Assembly: GCA_902795975.1 (NCBI GenBank)
Contig: CADBNE010000029.1
Coordinates: 1 to 64,000 of the forward strand
Direction: 5' to 3'
Length of the DNA: 64,000 bases
Origin: an uncultured Erysipelotrichaceae bacterium
Lineage (GTDB): Bacteria; Bacillota_I; Bacilli_A; RF39; UBA660
Below the pieces are notes generated by a model. That model did no database searches, was not told the origin of the DNA, and saw only the letters and a list, made by a program, of their open reading frames with translations. The position numbers and the translations under genes are program-made. Shown piece after piece: positions 17,690 through 27,640 of this stretch; the first letter of the stretch is position 1; every line of letters starts with the position of its first letter.

Positions 17690-18628
17690 CTACCCCAACT
17701 TTTTATTCAATAATTCTTTTTTATTATTTAATCCATTTAAATAATCAGATGACTTCATCTTTTTCTTTCCTTCTGGTTGTATAACAGTAAGTATTAGTTC
17801 TCCATCTTTAGTTGATACTCCTATACCATCTTTATATATGTTAGTTATTATTCCTGTTTCTATATAATCATACTTATTACCTATACGTGATTCCCATACT
17901 TTTAATCTTTTACCATCTAAATAAGTGTAAGCAACAGGCCAACTATTTAATCCTCTAATTTGATTAAATACTTCTCTTCTTGTTTTATTAAAATCAACTT
18001 TTTCTTCTTCTGGTTTAATATTATATGAGTATGTTGCAATACTATCATCTTGTTTTATTCTTTCATTAGTACCTTCTATTATACTTGGTAAAGTATTAAA
18101 TAATAATTCACTACCTAATATAGATAATTTATCAAATAAGCTTTCAGCTGTATCAGTATCTAATATTTCCACTTCACTTTGTGTAATAATGTCTCCACTA
18201 TCCATACCTTCACCCATATACATAATTGTAACACCTGATACTTTATCACCATTTATAATAGCTCTATGTATTGGTGCTCCTCCTCTATGATATGGAAGTA
18301 ATGAAGCATGTACATTTATACAACCTAATCTAGGATAATCTAATACTTCTTTTGGTATTAATTGTCCATATGCACATGTAATTATAATATCTGGATTTAA
18401 ATTTAATATATCTTGATATTCTTCTCTTATCTTATTTGGTTGAAATACTTGTATATTATTTTCTAATGCTACCTGTTTTACTGGAGTAATACTTATTTTT
18501 CCACTTCTACCTACTGGTTTATCAGGTTGTGTTACTACACCAATTACATTAGTATTATTAATTAACATTTTTAATACTGGAACACTAAAATCTGGTGTTC
18601 CCATAAATACTACTTTTAAATCTTTCAT
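17690..18628 (-). CDS. fmt: Methionyl-tRNA formyltransferase
   Basis: Fmt formylates the initiator Met-tRNA with 10-formyl-tetrahydrofolate. The 312-residue length is typical. The N-terminal formyltransferase domain carries FMGTPDFSVPVL near the start. Its catalytic triad region reads INVHASLLPYHRGGAP (Asn105, His107) and DSGDII (Asp143). A C-terminal tRNA-binding domain follows (NSWPVAYTYLDGKRLKVWES). It is the first gene of the unit that runs through the two murE genes to mraY, after the terminator that ends tspO's transcript nearby. Confidence 0.96.
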   Translation of the reverse strand: MKDLKVVFMGTPDFSVPVLKMLINNTNVIGVVTQPDKPVGRSGKISITPVKQVALENNIQVFQPNKIREEYQDILNLNPDIIITCAYGQLIPKEVLDYPRLGCINVHASLLPYHRGGAPIHRAIINGDKVSGVTIMYMGEGMDSGDIITQSEVEILDTDTAESLFDKLSILGSELLFNTLPSIIEGTNERIKQDDSIATYSYNIKPEEEKVDFNKTRREVFNQIRGLNSWPVAYTYLDGKRLKVWESRIGNKYDYIETGIITNIYKDGIGVSTKDGELILTVIQPEGKKKMKSSDYLNGLNNKKELLNKKLG

Positions 18629-18671
18629 CGTATCACCTACTATATATTATAATATATTTTATATTATTTTA

Positions 18672-18705
18672 AAAGAAAAATACTAAACTATATTTAGTTT
18701 AGTAT
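18672..18705 (-). terminator. Terminator after tspO
   Basis: An 11-bp perfect stem (ATACTAAACTA) with a 4-base loop is followed by T residues on the minus strand, overlapping the stop of the TspO-like gene. Confidence 0.75.
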
Positions 18706-19128
18706 GTTTATTCCTATTGTTAAATATGTAGCAAACACTACCCATATAATATATGGAATTAATAAGTATGATGATAACTTATTATAGTTATTAAATCTTT
18801 TATACATAATAATTATTAATACTAGTAATAATATTATCCATATTAATCCAAATAAACGTAATTTAAGTGTAAAAAATATTATAGTCCATAATAAATTTAC
18901 AAATAATTGTGCATAATATATTAAATTATCATTATTATATTTTCTATATATATAATATGATATACCCATTAATAAATATAATATGGACCACATAATAGGA
19001 AAAATAATACCTGGTGGACTAAGTGGTGGTTTAACTAATGTATTATAATCTATACTACCATTTACTAATATTCCTACTATACTTCCTAATACTAATGGAA
19101 AAAATAAATAAAATAATTTTTTTATCAT
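18694..19128 (-). CDS. TspO/MBR family membrane protein
   Basis: The 144-residue protein has five membrane helices, the normal size for the TspO/translocator protein family. It contains the family's start-of-helix stretches (VKPPLSPPGIIFPIMWSILY, and NLLWTIIFF where the family has NxxWxxxFF). Bacterial TspO binds porphyrins and is linked to stress; the ligand here is unknown. The ATG at 19128 follows GAGGGATATT. It is a single-gene unit with its own terminator. Confidence 0.88.
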   Translation of the reverse strand: MIKKLFYLFFPLVLGSIVGILVNGSIDYNTLVKPPLSPPGIIFPIMWSILYLLMGISYYIYRKYNNDNLIYYAQLFVNLLWTIIFFTLKLRLFGLIWIILLLVLIIIMYKRFNNYNKLSSYLLIPYIIWVVFATYLTIGINILN

Positions 19129-19173
19129 AATATCCCTCATTATTTATTTTATACAAAGATAAAAAAATTATTC

Positions 19174-19197
19174 AAAAAAACTGCATAAGTGCAGTTT
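19174..19197 (-). terminator. Terminator of the anaerobic RNR operon
   Basis: The stem AAACTGCA/TGCAGTTT with a 4-base loop is followed by seven T residues on the minus strand, directly at the nrdG stop. Confidence 0.8.
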
Positions 19198-19762
19198 AAA
19201 TATACATTCCTTGATAGCTATATCTACCAAAATTAGCTTCTTCTTCATATTCATCTATATCAGCTAATACTATTTCACCTTTTTTTAGAGTTTCTTTTAC
19301 ATCAATAACTCTTTGATTACTAGAACCTCTAAATTTTAATTCATAACTATGTAATTTTTGAATAAAAGGGCCATCTACTAATACATCAATTTTTTCAAGG
19401 AAATCCATTATAGCTTTATTTTTCTTGCTTAATTTCATTAATTGTTCAAAAGTAAAACCTGTATAACACCAAATGTTCATATCAGTATTTTCAATTATAG
19501 CTTTAGCAACTTCTGCACATGCTTCTGGTTGATAAAAAGGATCTCCACCACTAAATGTAATTCCATCTTGATATTCTAAATCTAATATTCTATCAATAAC
19601 TTCTTCTACATCTACTAGTTCTCCACCATTGAAATCCCATGTACCTGGATTGTGACAATTAGGACAGCAATGTGCACAACCTTGTGTCCATAATACTGTC
19701 CTAACTCCTTTTCCATCTACTATGCTATCTTTTTGTAAATCAGATGCAACACGTATTTTCAT
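19196..19762 (-). CDS. nrdG: Anaerobic ribonucleotide reductase activating protein
   Basis: NrdG is a radical-SAM enzyme that makes the glycyl radical on NrdD. The 188-residue protein has the iron-sulfur signature CAHCCPNC (Cys29, Cys33, Cys36 as CxxxCxxC), followed by HNPGTWDFNGG and FSGGDPFYQ, which are typical of the family. It starts 3 bases after the small glycyl-radical gene and is the last gene of the operon. Confidence 0.95.
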   Translation of the reverse strand: MKIRVASDLQKDSIVDGKGVRTVLWTQGCAHCCPNCHNPGTWDFNGGELVDVEEVIDRILDLEYQDGITFSGGDPFYQPEACAEVAKAIIENTDMNIWCYTGFTFEQLMKLSKKNKAIMDFLEKIDVLVDGPFIQKLHSYELKFRGSSNQRVIDVKETLKKGEIVLADIDEYEEEANFGRYSYQGMYI

Positions 19763-19765
19763 TTT

Positions 19766-19933
19766 CTACTTCTTTGTAACATTACATTTGATATCTTTAA
19801 TACCAGTGTGTTTTACTCTATCTTTTTCTTCAGCTCTTTTACCATTATTAAATCTGCTTACATCTCCACTTAGATATCCTGTAACTCTTCTAATTCTTTC
19901 GAATCCTACACCTTCACCAACTAATTTTTCCAT
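19766..19933 (-). CDS. Separate glycyl-radical domain of anaerobic RNR
   Basis: The 55-residue protein starts with ATG at 19933, preceded by GAGGAGG. It holds RRVTGYLSGDVSRFNNGKR and then AEEKDRVKH, which matches the C-terminal glycyl-radical segment of class III NrdD (RVxGYLG...RVKH). Gly19 is the predicted radical site. The large NrdD subunit in this operon ends before that segment, so the reductase appears to be built from two chains. It lies between a 72-residue gene and nrdG. The family assignment rests on the motif; assembly with NrdD is inferred. Confidence 0.82.
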   Translation of the reverse strand: MEKLVGEGVGFERIRRVTGYLSGDVSRFNNGKRAEEKDRVKHTGIKDIKCNVTKK

Positions 19934-19951
19934 AAATAAATCCTCCTCTTT

Positions 19952-20170
19952 TTATATCATTCTAGTATGAACATTATTTTGTTCAGTACCATATCCTAAT
20001 TTTTCTTTCAATTCAAGTAATTCTTCAATTGATTTATGTTCTAAAATGTCTTCGGTTTCAAAGGGATTATTATAAGGAGTACCTCCGACAATATTTTGTT
20101 CTCTTTTTAATTGTGCACTCTTAGCTTGTTTAATAACATTACTTGTTCTTAAAACTTCCTCGCGTGTCAT
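19952..20170 (-). CDS. Small hypothetical protein in the anaerobic RNR operon
   Basis: The 72-residue, charged, probably helical protein begins MTREEVLRTSNVIKQAKSAQ. The ATG at 20170 is preceded by AGGAGA and lies 8 bases past the nrdD stop. A second strong ribosome-binding site for the glycyl-radical gene follows its own stop closely. It is not a frameshifted part of NrdD, because it has its own start signals and no NrdD-like motif. I do not recognise it; its place suggests a role with the split reductase. Confidence 0.65.
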   Translation of the reverse strand: MTREEVLRTSNVIKQAKSAQLKREQNIVGGTPYNNPFETEDILEHKSIEELLELKEKLGYGTEQNNVHTRMI

Positions 20171-20178
20171 AAAATCTC

Positions 20179-22488
20179 CTAACAATCACAATTTAGTGAT
20201 TTTATTGTCTCAAGTGGAACTGCATCAAATTCTTTTCTTCCACATCCTGGACAAACATCTTTAATAACTCCAACATATCCACATACTGGGTCTCTATCTA
20301 CTGGATGGTTAATAGCACCATATCCAATACCAGATTCTTTCATTAATCTAATTACACTTTCAAATGCATCTACATTTTGAACTGTATCTCCATCTAATTC
20401 AATATATGAAATATGTCCACCATTAGTTAAATTATGGTATGGAGCTTCTAACTCAATTTTATCTTTAATACTTATATTATAATATACTGGTATATGGAAT
20501 GAATTAGTATAATACTTTCTATCAGTAACACCTTTAATGCTTCCATATATAGCTCTATCTATATTAACAAATCTACCTGACAATCCTTCAGCAGGAGTTG
20601 CTATTAAAGCAAAATTTAAATTATATGTTTTAGTATATTCATCTGTTCTTTTTCTCATAAACCCAATAATTTCTAATCCTAATTTTTGAGCTTCTTTACT
20701 TTCACCATGATGTTTTCCAATTAAAGCTTTTAATGTTTCTGCTAACCCAATAAATCCAATTGTTAAACTACCATGTTTTAATATTTTTCTTAATCTATCT
20801 GTTGGTTTTAACTTATCACCATCAGTCCATACACCTGAACCTAATAAGAATGGGAAGTTATAAACTCTTTTATTACATTGAATTTCAAATCTTTCAAGTA
20901 ATTGGTCTTTAACTAAATCCATCATTTCTGATAAATCTTCATAGAAACCTTTCATATCTGCTTTGTCTCTTTCTTTTAAGCAAATACCATGTTTAATTGC
21001 AATTCTTGGTAAGTTAATAGAAGTAAATGATAAGTTACCTCTACCACCAGTAGTTTGATTATTTGGATCAGTTATATCAGACATAACTCTTGTACGACAT
21101 CCCATGTATCCAACTTCAGTTCTAAAATCTCCTTCTTTATAGAATGCTAAATTAAATGGTGCATCTATAAATGAGAAGTTAGGGAATAATCTTTTAGCAC
21201 TTACTCTACATGCTAATTTAAATAAATCATAATTCTTATCTTCTGGATTATAATTTACTCCCTCTTTTACTTTAAATATTGATACTGGGAATATAGGAGT
21301 TTCACCTTTACCTAATCCTGCTTCAGTTGCTTCTAAGAAATTCTTAATTACCATCCTACCTTCTGTAGAAGTATCTGTACCAAAGTTAATTGAAGAAAAA
21401 GGTACTTGAGCTCCTGCTCTTGAATGCATTGTATTTAAATTATGAATAAATGCTTCCATAGCTTGATATGTTTGTCTATCTGTTTTAGCCATAGCTTTTT
21501 CATAAGATTTTTCAAATAATCTTTTCATTTCCTTTGAATCACTATATGCAAATTTAAACATATCAACATCTAACTCAATACTATTTAATTTATCAATTTC
21601 TTTAGCAACTCTATCCATATTTATAAATGGTAATAAGTCTTCATAATCTAATAAATCATATATTTGTTGTTTAAATTCTTTTTTAAATGTTTTAAGTACA
21701 CCTGGAGCCATATAATAATCAAATGCAGGAATTGATTGTCCACCATGTTGATCATTTTGATTTGATTGAATTGCTATAGCAGCTAATGCACTATAAGATG
21801 CTATAGAAGCTGGTGTTCTTAAATGACCATGTCCAGTTGAAAATCCTTTTTTAAATAATCTATCTAATTCTATTTGCATACATGTTGTTGTACCCATAGC
21901 TAAGAAGTCCATATCATGAATATGTATATCTCCTTCATCATGAGCCATTGAGAATTTTTTCTTCATTAAGTATGCTTTAGCAAATTCTTTTGATACTGTA
22001 GAACCATATTGAAGCATAGTACCCATAGCACTATCTCCATCAATATTAGCATTTTCTCTTTTTGTATCATCTTCATTAGCACTCTTTAATCCTAAACCTT
22101 CAAGAGTTTTTAAAAATTTATGAATTTTTTTATCACTAGCAAATGCTTCACGAGAATTTGCTCTTCTTTCTCTATATTCAGCAAAAGATTTTTGAACTTC
22201 TTCATATCCTTGCTTATCTAATTCTATTTCTATTAAATCTTGAATTTCTTCAATCTTAATTCTTGTTTCATTCTTGTATTTTTTCTCGATATTTTTTAAT
22301 ACACCTAGGTAAACTTTATTTACATCTTTACTAGTATAAATAGTTTTTCCCTCTTCACCTTCGTTTTGATTATTAACATCATCAAAACCTTTCTTTATAG
22401 CAAGAGCTATTTTACTAGCATCAAAATCTACTTTTCTACCGTTGCGCTTAATAACATCAAGCATTATCTTATTTTGTTTGTCTGACAT
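20179..22488 (-). CDS. nrdD: Anaerobic ribonucleoside-triphosphate reductase, large subunit lacking the radical segment
   Basis: NrdD reduces ribonucleoside triphosphates to deoxy forms under anaerobic conditions. The 769-residue protein has an N-terminal ATP-cone (VIKRNGRKVDFDASKIALAI) and the class III barrel (HIHDMDFLAMGTTTCMQ, HGGQSIPAFDYYMAPGV). The C-terminal zinc segment reads INHPVDRDPVCGYVG and CPGCGRKEF, ending NCDC. In single-chain NrdD a radical motif RVxGY follows the zinc segment; here the chain stops, and that motif is encoded by the small gene at 19766-19933. A promoter lies at 22515-22544, and a GGAGG site precedes the ATG. Confidence 0.95.
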   Translation of the reverse strand: MSDKQNKIMLDVIKRNGRKVDFDASKIALAIKKGFDDVNNQNEGEEGKTIYTSKDVNKVYLGVLKNIEKKYKNETRIKIEEIQDLIEIELDKQGYEEVQKSFAEYRERRANSREAFASDKKIHKFLKTLEGLGLKSANEDDTKRENANIDGDSAMGTMLQYGSTVSKEFAKAYLMKKKFSMAHDEGDIHIHDMDFLAMGTTTCMQIELDRLFKKGFSTGHGHLRTPASIASYSALAAIAIQSNQNDQHGGQSIPAFDYYMAPGVLKTFKKEFKQQIYDLLDYEDLLPFINMDRVAKEIDKLNSIELDVDMFKFAYSDSKEMKRLFEKSYEKAMAKTDRQTYQAMEAFIHNLNTMHSRAGAQVPFSSINFGTDTSTEGRMVIKNFLEATEAGLGKGETPIFPVSIFKVKEGVNYNPEDKNYDLFKLACRVSAKRLFPNFSFIDAPFNLAFYKEGDFRTEVGYMGCRTRVMSDITDPNNQTTGGRGNLSFTSINLPRIAIKHGICLKERDKADMKGFYEDLSEMMDLVKDQLLERFEIQCNKRVYNFPFLLGSGVWTDGDKLKPTDRLRKILKHGSLTIGFIGLAETLKALIGKHHGESKEAQKLGLEIIGFMRKRTDEYTKTYNLNFALIATPAEGLSGRFVNIDRAIYGSIKGVTDRKYYTNSFHIPVYYNISIKDKIELEAPYHNLTNGGHISYIELDGDTVQNVDAFESVIRLMKESGIGYGAINHPVDRDPVCGYVGVIKDVCPGCGRKEFDAVPLETIKSLNCDC

Positions 22489-22514
22489 ATTTTTTACCTC
22501 CTACTTCTAGCTAA

Positions 22515-22544
22515 ATTATACTCTCATAATTATATCAATTTCAA
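22515..22544 (-). promoter_or_regulatory. Promoter of the anaerobic RNR operon
   Basis: On the minus strand TTGAAA (22539-22544) and TATAAT (22515-22520) are 18 bases apart, about 30 bases upstream of nrdD. I saw no clear pair of NrdR boxes. The rest of the 324-base gap at 22489-22812 holds a terminator and otherwise plain AT-rich sequence. Confidence 0.7.
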
Positions 22545-22660
22545 TACTTTTTTATCACTTTTTTATTGTTTTTTGAAAGTATTACCTTACGCCATTATTT
22601 TTAAATATTTTATTTTTTGTAAACTTTACTTTTTCTATTTTTTAGAATTTTTATTTTTAT

Positions 22661-22698
22661 AAAAAAATAAAGGTAATAGCACATTTACCTTTATTTTT
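22661..22698 (-). terminator. Terminator of the giant protein gene
   Basis: Perfectly complementary 14-base arms (22663-22676 and 22685-22698) with an 8-base loop are followed by T residues on the minus strand. It lies about 115 bases past the stop at 22813. Confidence 0.75.
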
Positions 22699-22812
22699 CA
22701 ATAGTTTTTGTAAAATTTCTTTATTTTTATTTAAAAATTATTTTTTTATTTTTTGAACTTTTTGATAATTTACTTTTTTTATATTTTTTAATTTTTCTAT
22801 AAAAAATATTTA

Positions 22813-25800
22813 TTAAATTGACATTTTTTTATCATCTTCTACGCTCTTATTATACTCTCTTATTTTATCATATACAATAGTTTCAAATTTATTTATGTAA
22901 TTATATTTTTTTTCTGCTTTATGATCATTAAATTTTCTATTTTCTTCTGTTATTGTATACATTAAAATTTCTAATATTTCTTTCCCATTTTCAATCTCAC
23001 CAGATAATTTTAACATACTATTTATAAAATTATCTAAATCATCTGTTGTAATTATATTATCTAAATCCATCAAATTGTTCATATATCTAACTATTATTTT
23101 ATTTATTAATAAATAGTTATTTGTAGATATCATTTCTTCTTTTAATTTATTTATTTCTTCTATTTCTTTTTTATTAATTTTAACTTTATTAATAATAAGT
23201 ATAGGAATGCCAAAATTTTTAGATGCTTTTTCAGTCATTCTCCATAAATCAGTAGATTTTATCTTATCCATATTTAATGATTCATCCTCATTAATATAAT
23301 CTTTATTAGCTATAAATAATACATAATTAGGTAATCTCTTATAATTAATATTACTCTTATCATCTAAGTATTTTCTTTCTAAAACTATTTCATTATGATG
23401 ATATCTTGTTTCATCTATCATAGTATCAGGTTGTAAAAAACAACAAGGCCTCATCAAACTAGTTGCAAATGATTCATTCATAGAATTAGACGCTATATCA
23501 TCTGGAGAAGATAATAACATAGAATTATTCTCTAATTCATTAAATACTAATGTTGGATATTTAATATTTCTTGCAGTAGATAAATTTTGATTAGTTATAT
23601 AAGAAGTACATACCCCATGATTTTTCATTAATTCTATATTCCATTCATCTTTAAAATTAGCTGGTTCTTTATATTTAGAATTATATGCACCTAATACGTG
23701 TACTAATAAATTAACATTATCTTCTACTTCATATATATTATCTTCTATATTAATTATTTTATTACTAGATAATTTATCATTATATTGCTCAATATATATA
23801 TTTCTTATTAATTGTTCTAACAATACAGAATATTTAAAATCTATATTTTCTATACTCAAATTTAAAAATACATTTTTTAAAATATCTATATCATCACATT
23901 CCATTAAAAATATTAAATCATATAATATTTTTCTTATTTTAACATCATTTATTTTTTCTATATCTTCTTTTTTATAGCAGTATCTCCTATATATAAATTC
24001 TCCAGTAGAATAATTCATATTATAATATTTTTCTAATATTAAATCTTTTATACCATTTAAATCAAATAAAATATGACTATTAAAATATTCATTTTTCTTA
24101 TCTATAAAATGATTTATATCAATAAAACTTTCTATATTATAATGATCGTTTTCCATATATAATATATTAATTAAATTATCTAAAAATGCTATATTTCTTC
24201 CTTTTGTAGTACCTTTTTTTAATGTATCTATTAATACATCCATACGTTTAAAGTTTTCATTAATACTTTTACACATATTATTAAAATTACCACTATCTAA
24301 ACTAGATACAACTTTATATAATATATCATTAACATTTATATCTAAATTTAGGCTATATAAATAGTTAATACATATATTAAATATTTTTAATTTATTTTCA
24401 TTTAACCTAGTAACTTTAAATAATAATCCTTTATCTGGTATTATTCTATTGATTGTTTCTATTCCTAAAAACAAAAATTTATCTGTTAATATTTCTAAAT
24501 TCAAATTATAAAATAATTCTTTATTCTTAGCAAATAAATAACTTAAATTATATACAAATAAATCTCTATTACTTATTTTATATCCAATTAATACTTGGTC
24601 TAATAATATATTTAAATTCTTATGAGATACATTTTTTGGATAAAATAAACTTATTGAACATAATTTCTTTTGTTTAGTACTTTTAAGAATTATATCAAAT
24701 AATTCCTCATTATTTATAATTTGTTCCTTTATATTATCATTAAGCAAAGGTATAGTAATATTTTTAGTCCATATCTTTTCGAATAAGTCTCTATCTAATT
24801 TAAAATCTACATAATTTACTACATCTACTACATTGTTATCAATAGCTATCATAATAAATTTTTTATTATTTAAATTAACAGGTAAGTCAACTATTGCATT
24901 CTTTATACTATATCCTTTTTCTACAGCATATCTTATTATTTCTTCATAATCTTGATTAAATAAATTATTAAATTCTTCCTCTGTATATTTTTCTATTATT
25001 TGAGTATTATATTTAATTATTTCTTTTAATCCTACTTTATTTATATAACTAGTTAATTTATCTATATTATTAAATTCATAATCATTTATAAATGCATAAC
25101 TTATTAATTCTTCATCAACCATATTATCATCAATATAATCTATTACATTGGGTAAATAATTAATAAGTGCTCTTACCTTATTTTTATCTTTTAACCATTC
25201 TTTATCTATCATATCAATAGTAAGTTCATTATCTCTATTAGCTCTTAAAAATTGAGCCATAGGCTCACCATTTAAAAGATAAAAATCACCTCTTTTAATT
25301 ACATATTCATAATCTAAATTAAATTGTTTATAAAATTCTTCCCCAACAGATCTATAGCATTTATTAGCAATTAATAATCTAGCCATTTTTTCATCAATAA
25401 GATTTTTAGGAACTTTAAATGTATAATCATCAATTCTTCCATATTTTAATGCATACATTATATAATTATAATTATTTTTTATAGTATTAGGTGTCTGATT
25501 TGATAATAAATATCCATAATCTAATATTGAATATACAAATTTTTCATTATTATAATATTTCTCATCATCTGGTTTTAAATTATAAAATAATGTAGTCATT
25601 CCTTTTATATGTAATTTAGCATAATATAATACATAATCTAAATTATCTTTTATTATATTTGGTGTATATAAATTAATTTCATATCCATAATCAAATGCAC
25701 TATATACTAATCCATTACTTGAATCATTTAATACTTCTTCAGGAACATATGGAATAATATGATTAAATGCTATCCATAATGGATTACTTCCATTATAATA

Positions 25801-27576
25801 AGCAAAATATTTTTTTAAATAATCTACTTGATATAATACCTTAGGAGTCTTACCCTCTTCATATCTATAACCTTTTTCAATACATGGAATAACTATATTT
25901 CTATCATTTAACATTTCATCAGATAAATTATTAATTAAATATATACTCCAAGTTATATCTTCAGATTGTATTAATTCTAATATATATTCTTTATTATTAA
26001 TAATTCTTTTATCAGTATCATTACTATAGAAATATCCATTTCTTATAGCATTCAATATAACACCATTACTTGGATCATTAATAATTTCATCACTTAATAA
26101 CTTAAAGATATCATTTAAAGAATTAACATTAGTATCTCTTCTTTTTATACAACAATCACAGTAATAATATATAAAATCTTTATTTTCCAATATTTCTTTT
26201 GGTGTAGTATTAGTTATTTTATAACCTAATTCAATTATATCTTCTACTAAGTTATTATCTAATATTATATTAATATCACAATTATCAACTACATCTTTAA
26301 GTTTATAAGAACTCTTAGAATTAATAGTATTTATATAGTGTAATACATATTCTTTTATATGAAATAACTCTTCATGAGATGTAAATATATAATAATCTTT
26401 ATCCATCATATTATTTATTACATTATTAGATGGATCAAATTTAATACTATCAGATATTTTAGAATATAAATCACGTACATTTTTATTTACTTCTATAAAT
26501 TTATTAATATACTCTGGTTTAGTTAAAATTATATCGTATGTAGCACATCCATTATCTATAGCTTTATATACTATACCATTTGAAGGATTATCTATTATAT
26601 TTTTTCCAACATACTCAAACCAATAAAAATTACCTTTTTTTTCTATTACCTTGTCAGTATAATAATCTATATATGTTTCATTCTCTAAAACAAGCTTAGG
26701 AGTATGATTATTAATGGATAGCCCCTTATCAATATATGCTTTAACTATACCATTTGTATCATCTTTAATATATTCATCAGATATTCTATCTAGATTTACA
26801 GTAGCATATTGATAATTATTTATATAATATAAAATAAATTTTGCATCTTTATTTAATAAATCAAATATCCTATTATCCATTCTTATTTTAACAGCGATCT
26901 TTACTAATTCAAATGCTTCTTCTTTAGTATAATTACTATAATTATTAATTATATATTTTATTGTATCTTGATTCTTTTCTAATGATTTAGATATATAATA
27001 ATAATTTTTATATAAATCACAATCTTGATATTTTTCATATGAATTATAAGAACCACCATGATTTAGTATTGTATCTATTATTTCGTTAGTAATACCTTCT
27101 TTTTTAAATAAAAAACCATATTTACCATCTATACGTGCTAAAGGAAGAGTATATTTAGTATCACTAAATAATCTAGCATCATATCCTTTTTCATCAATAC
27201 CATATCTAAAAAATTTATTCATAACAGTCTCAGTTAAACAATCATGTTCAATTAAAGAGTTTACAAATTCAACTCTTTCATCAGCAAAAAAACTAGCATT
27301 TTGCGCTATATAATCTATATAAGAAGTATCTTCATACATATAACTAGGAAGATTATTTATATCTATTATTCTTTTATTAATACAAATCATCGCAATTTCT
27401 TTAGTTATTTTTTGATTAGAATAATAATTATAAATATAATCAAATCTATCTTTATACAAATCATTATTTCTACTAAGTAAACTTAATACTTCATTAATAT
27501 TGTGACTATCTAAATATTCTTTAGTTTTATCCCAATTCAAATATCTTACAAGTTTTAAAAATTCATTATCGTTCAT
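22813..27576 (-). CDS. Giant 1587-residue repeat protein, function unknown
   Basis: This is the largest gene in the window. The protein is probably cytoplasmic, as no signal peptide or membrane helix is visible. From about residue 100 to 780 it repeats a loose unit of roughly 50-70 residues: a helix, a (N)DPSNG(I/L)V motif, a (I/F)D(N/Y)G(Y/C) motif, then TP and a Tyr-rich helix. Examples are IIDNPSNGIVYKAIDNGC, IINDPSNGVILNAIRNGY and VLNDSSNGLVYSAFDYGY. The C-terminal 200 residues look like a separate domain (LPNYVLFIANKDYIN...FGIPILIINKVKI). This resembles a helical-repeat scaffold with an effector domain. I recognise no family. GAGAGTGAT precedes the ATG. Confidence 0.7.
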   Translation of the reverse strand: MNDNEFLKLVRYLNWDKTKEYLDSHNINEVLSLLSRNNDLYKDRFDYIYNYYSNQKITKEIAMICINKRIIDINNLPSYMYEDTSYIDYIAQNASFFADERVEFVNSLIEHDCLTETVMNKFFRYGIDEKGYDARLFSDTKYTLPLARIDGKYGFLFKKEGITNEIIDTILNHGGSYNSYEKYQDCDLYKNYYYISKSLEKNQDTIKYIINNYSNYTKEEAFELVKIAVKIRMDNRIFDLLNKDAKFILYYINNYQYATVNLDRISDEYIKDDTNGIVKAYIDKGLSINNHTPKLVLENETYIDYYTDKVIEKKGNFYWFEYVGKNIIDNPSNGIVYKAIDNGCATYDIILTKPEYINKFIEVNKNVRDLYSKISDSIKFDPSNNVINNMMDKDYYIFTSHEELFHIKEYVLHYINTINSKSSYKLKDVVDNCDINIILDNNLVEDIIELGYKITNTTPKEILENKDFIYYYCDCCIKRRDTNVNSLNDIFKLLSDEIINDPSNGVILNAIRNGYFYSNDTDKRIINNKEYILELIQSEDITWSIYLINNLSDEMLNDRNIVIPCIEKGYRYEEGKTPKVLYQVDYLKKYFAYYNGSNPLWIAFNHIIPYVPEEVLNDSSNGLVYSAFDYGYEINLYTPNIIKDNLDYVLYYAKLHIKGMTTLFYNLKPDDEKYYNNEKFVYSILDYGYLLSNQTPNTIKNNYNYIMYALKYGRIDDYTFKVPKNLIDEKMARLLIANKCYRSVGEEFYKQFNLDYEYVIKRGDFYLLNGEPMAQFLRANRDNELTIDMIDKEWLKDKNKVRALINYLPNVIDYIDDNMVDEELISYAFINDYEFNNIDKLTSYINKVGLKEIIKYNTQIIEKYTEEEFNNLFNQDYEEIIRYAVEKGYSIKNAIVDLPVNLNNKKFIMIAIDNNVVDVVNYVDFKLDRDLFEKIWTKNITIPLLNDNIKEQIINNEELFDIILKSTKQKKLCSISLFYPKNVSHKNLNILLDQVLIGYKISNRDLFVYNLSYLFAKNKELFYNLNLEILTDKFLFLGIETINRIIPDKGLLFKVTRLNENKLKIFNICINYLYSLNLDINVNDILYKVVSSLDSGNFNNMCKSINENFKRMDVLIDTLKKGTTKGRNIAFLDNLINILYMENDHYNIESFIDINHFIDKKNEYFNSHILFDLNGIKDLILEKYYNMNYSTGEFIYRRYCYKKEDIEKINDVKIRKILYDLIFLMECDDIDILKNVFLNLSIENIDFKYSVLLEQLIRNIYIEQYNDKLSSNKIINIEDNIYEVEDNVNLLVHVLGAYNSKYKEPANFKDEWNIELMKNHGVCTSYITNQNLSTARNIKYPTLVFNELENNSMLLSSPDDIASNSMNESFATSLMRPCCFLQPDTMIDETRYHHNEIVLERKYLDDKSNINYKRLPNYVLFIANKDYINEDESLNMDKIKSTDLWRMTEKASKNFGIPILIINKVKINKKEIEEINKLKEEMISTNNYLLINKIIVRYMNNLMDLDNIITTDDLDNFINSMLKLSGEIENGKEILEILMYTITEENRKFNDHKAEKKYNYINKFETIVYDKIREYNKSVEDDKKMSI

Positions 27577-27613
27577 GTTATCACTCTCTATTATTATTAT
27601 ATAAAAAATAAAT

Positions 27614-27640
27614 AAAAAAAAATAGACATAAGTCTATTTT
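27614..27640 (-). terminator. Terminator of the rplU-prp-rpmA operon
   Basis: The stem AAAATAGAC/GTCTATTTT with a 4-base loop is followed by a long T-run on the minus strand, overlapping the rpmA stop. Confidence 0.8.
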
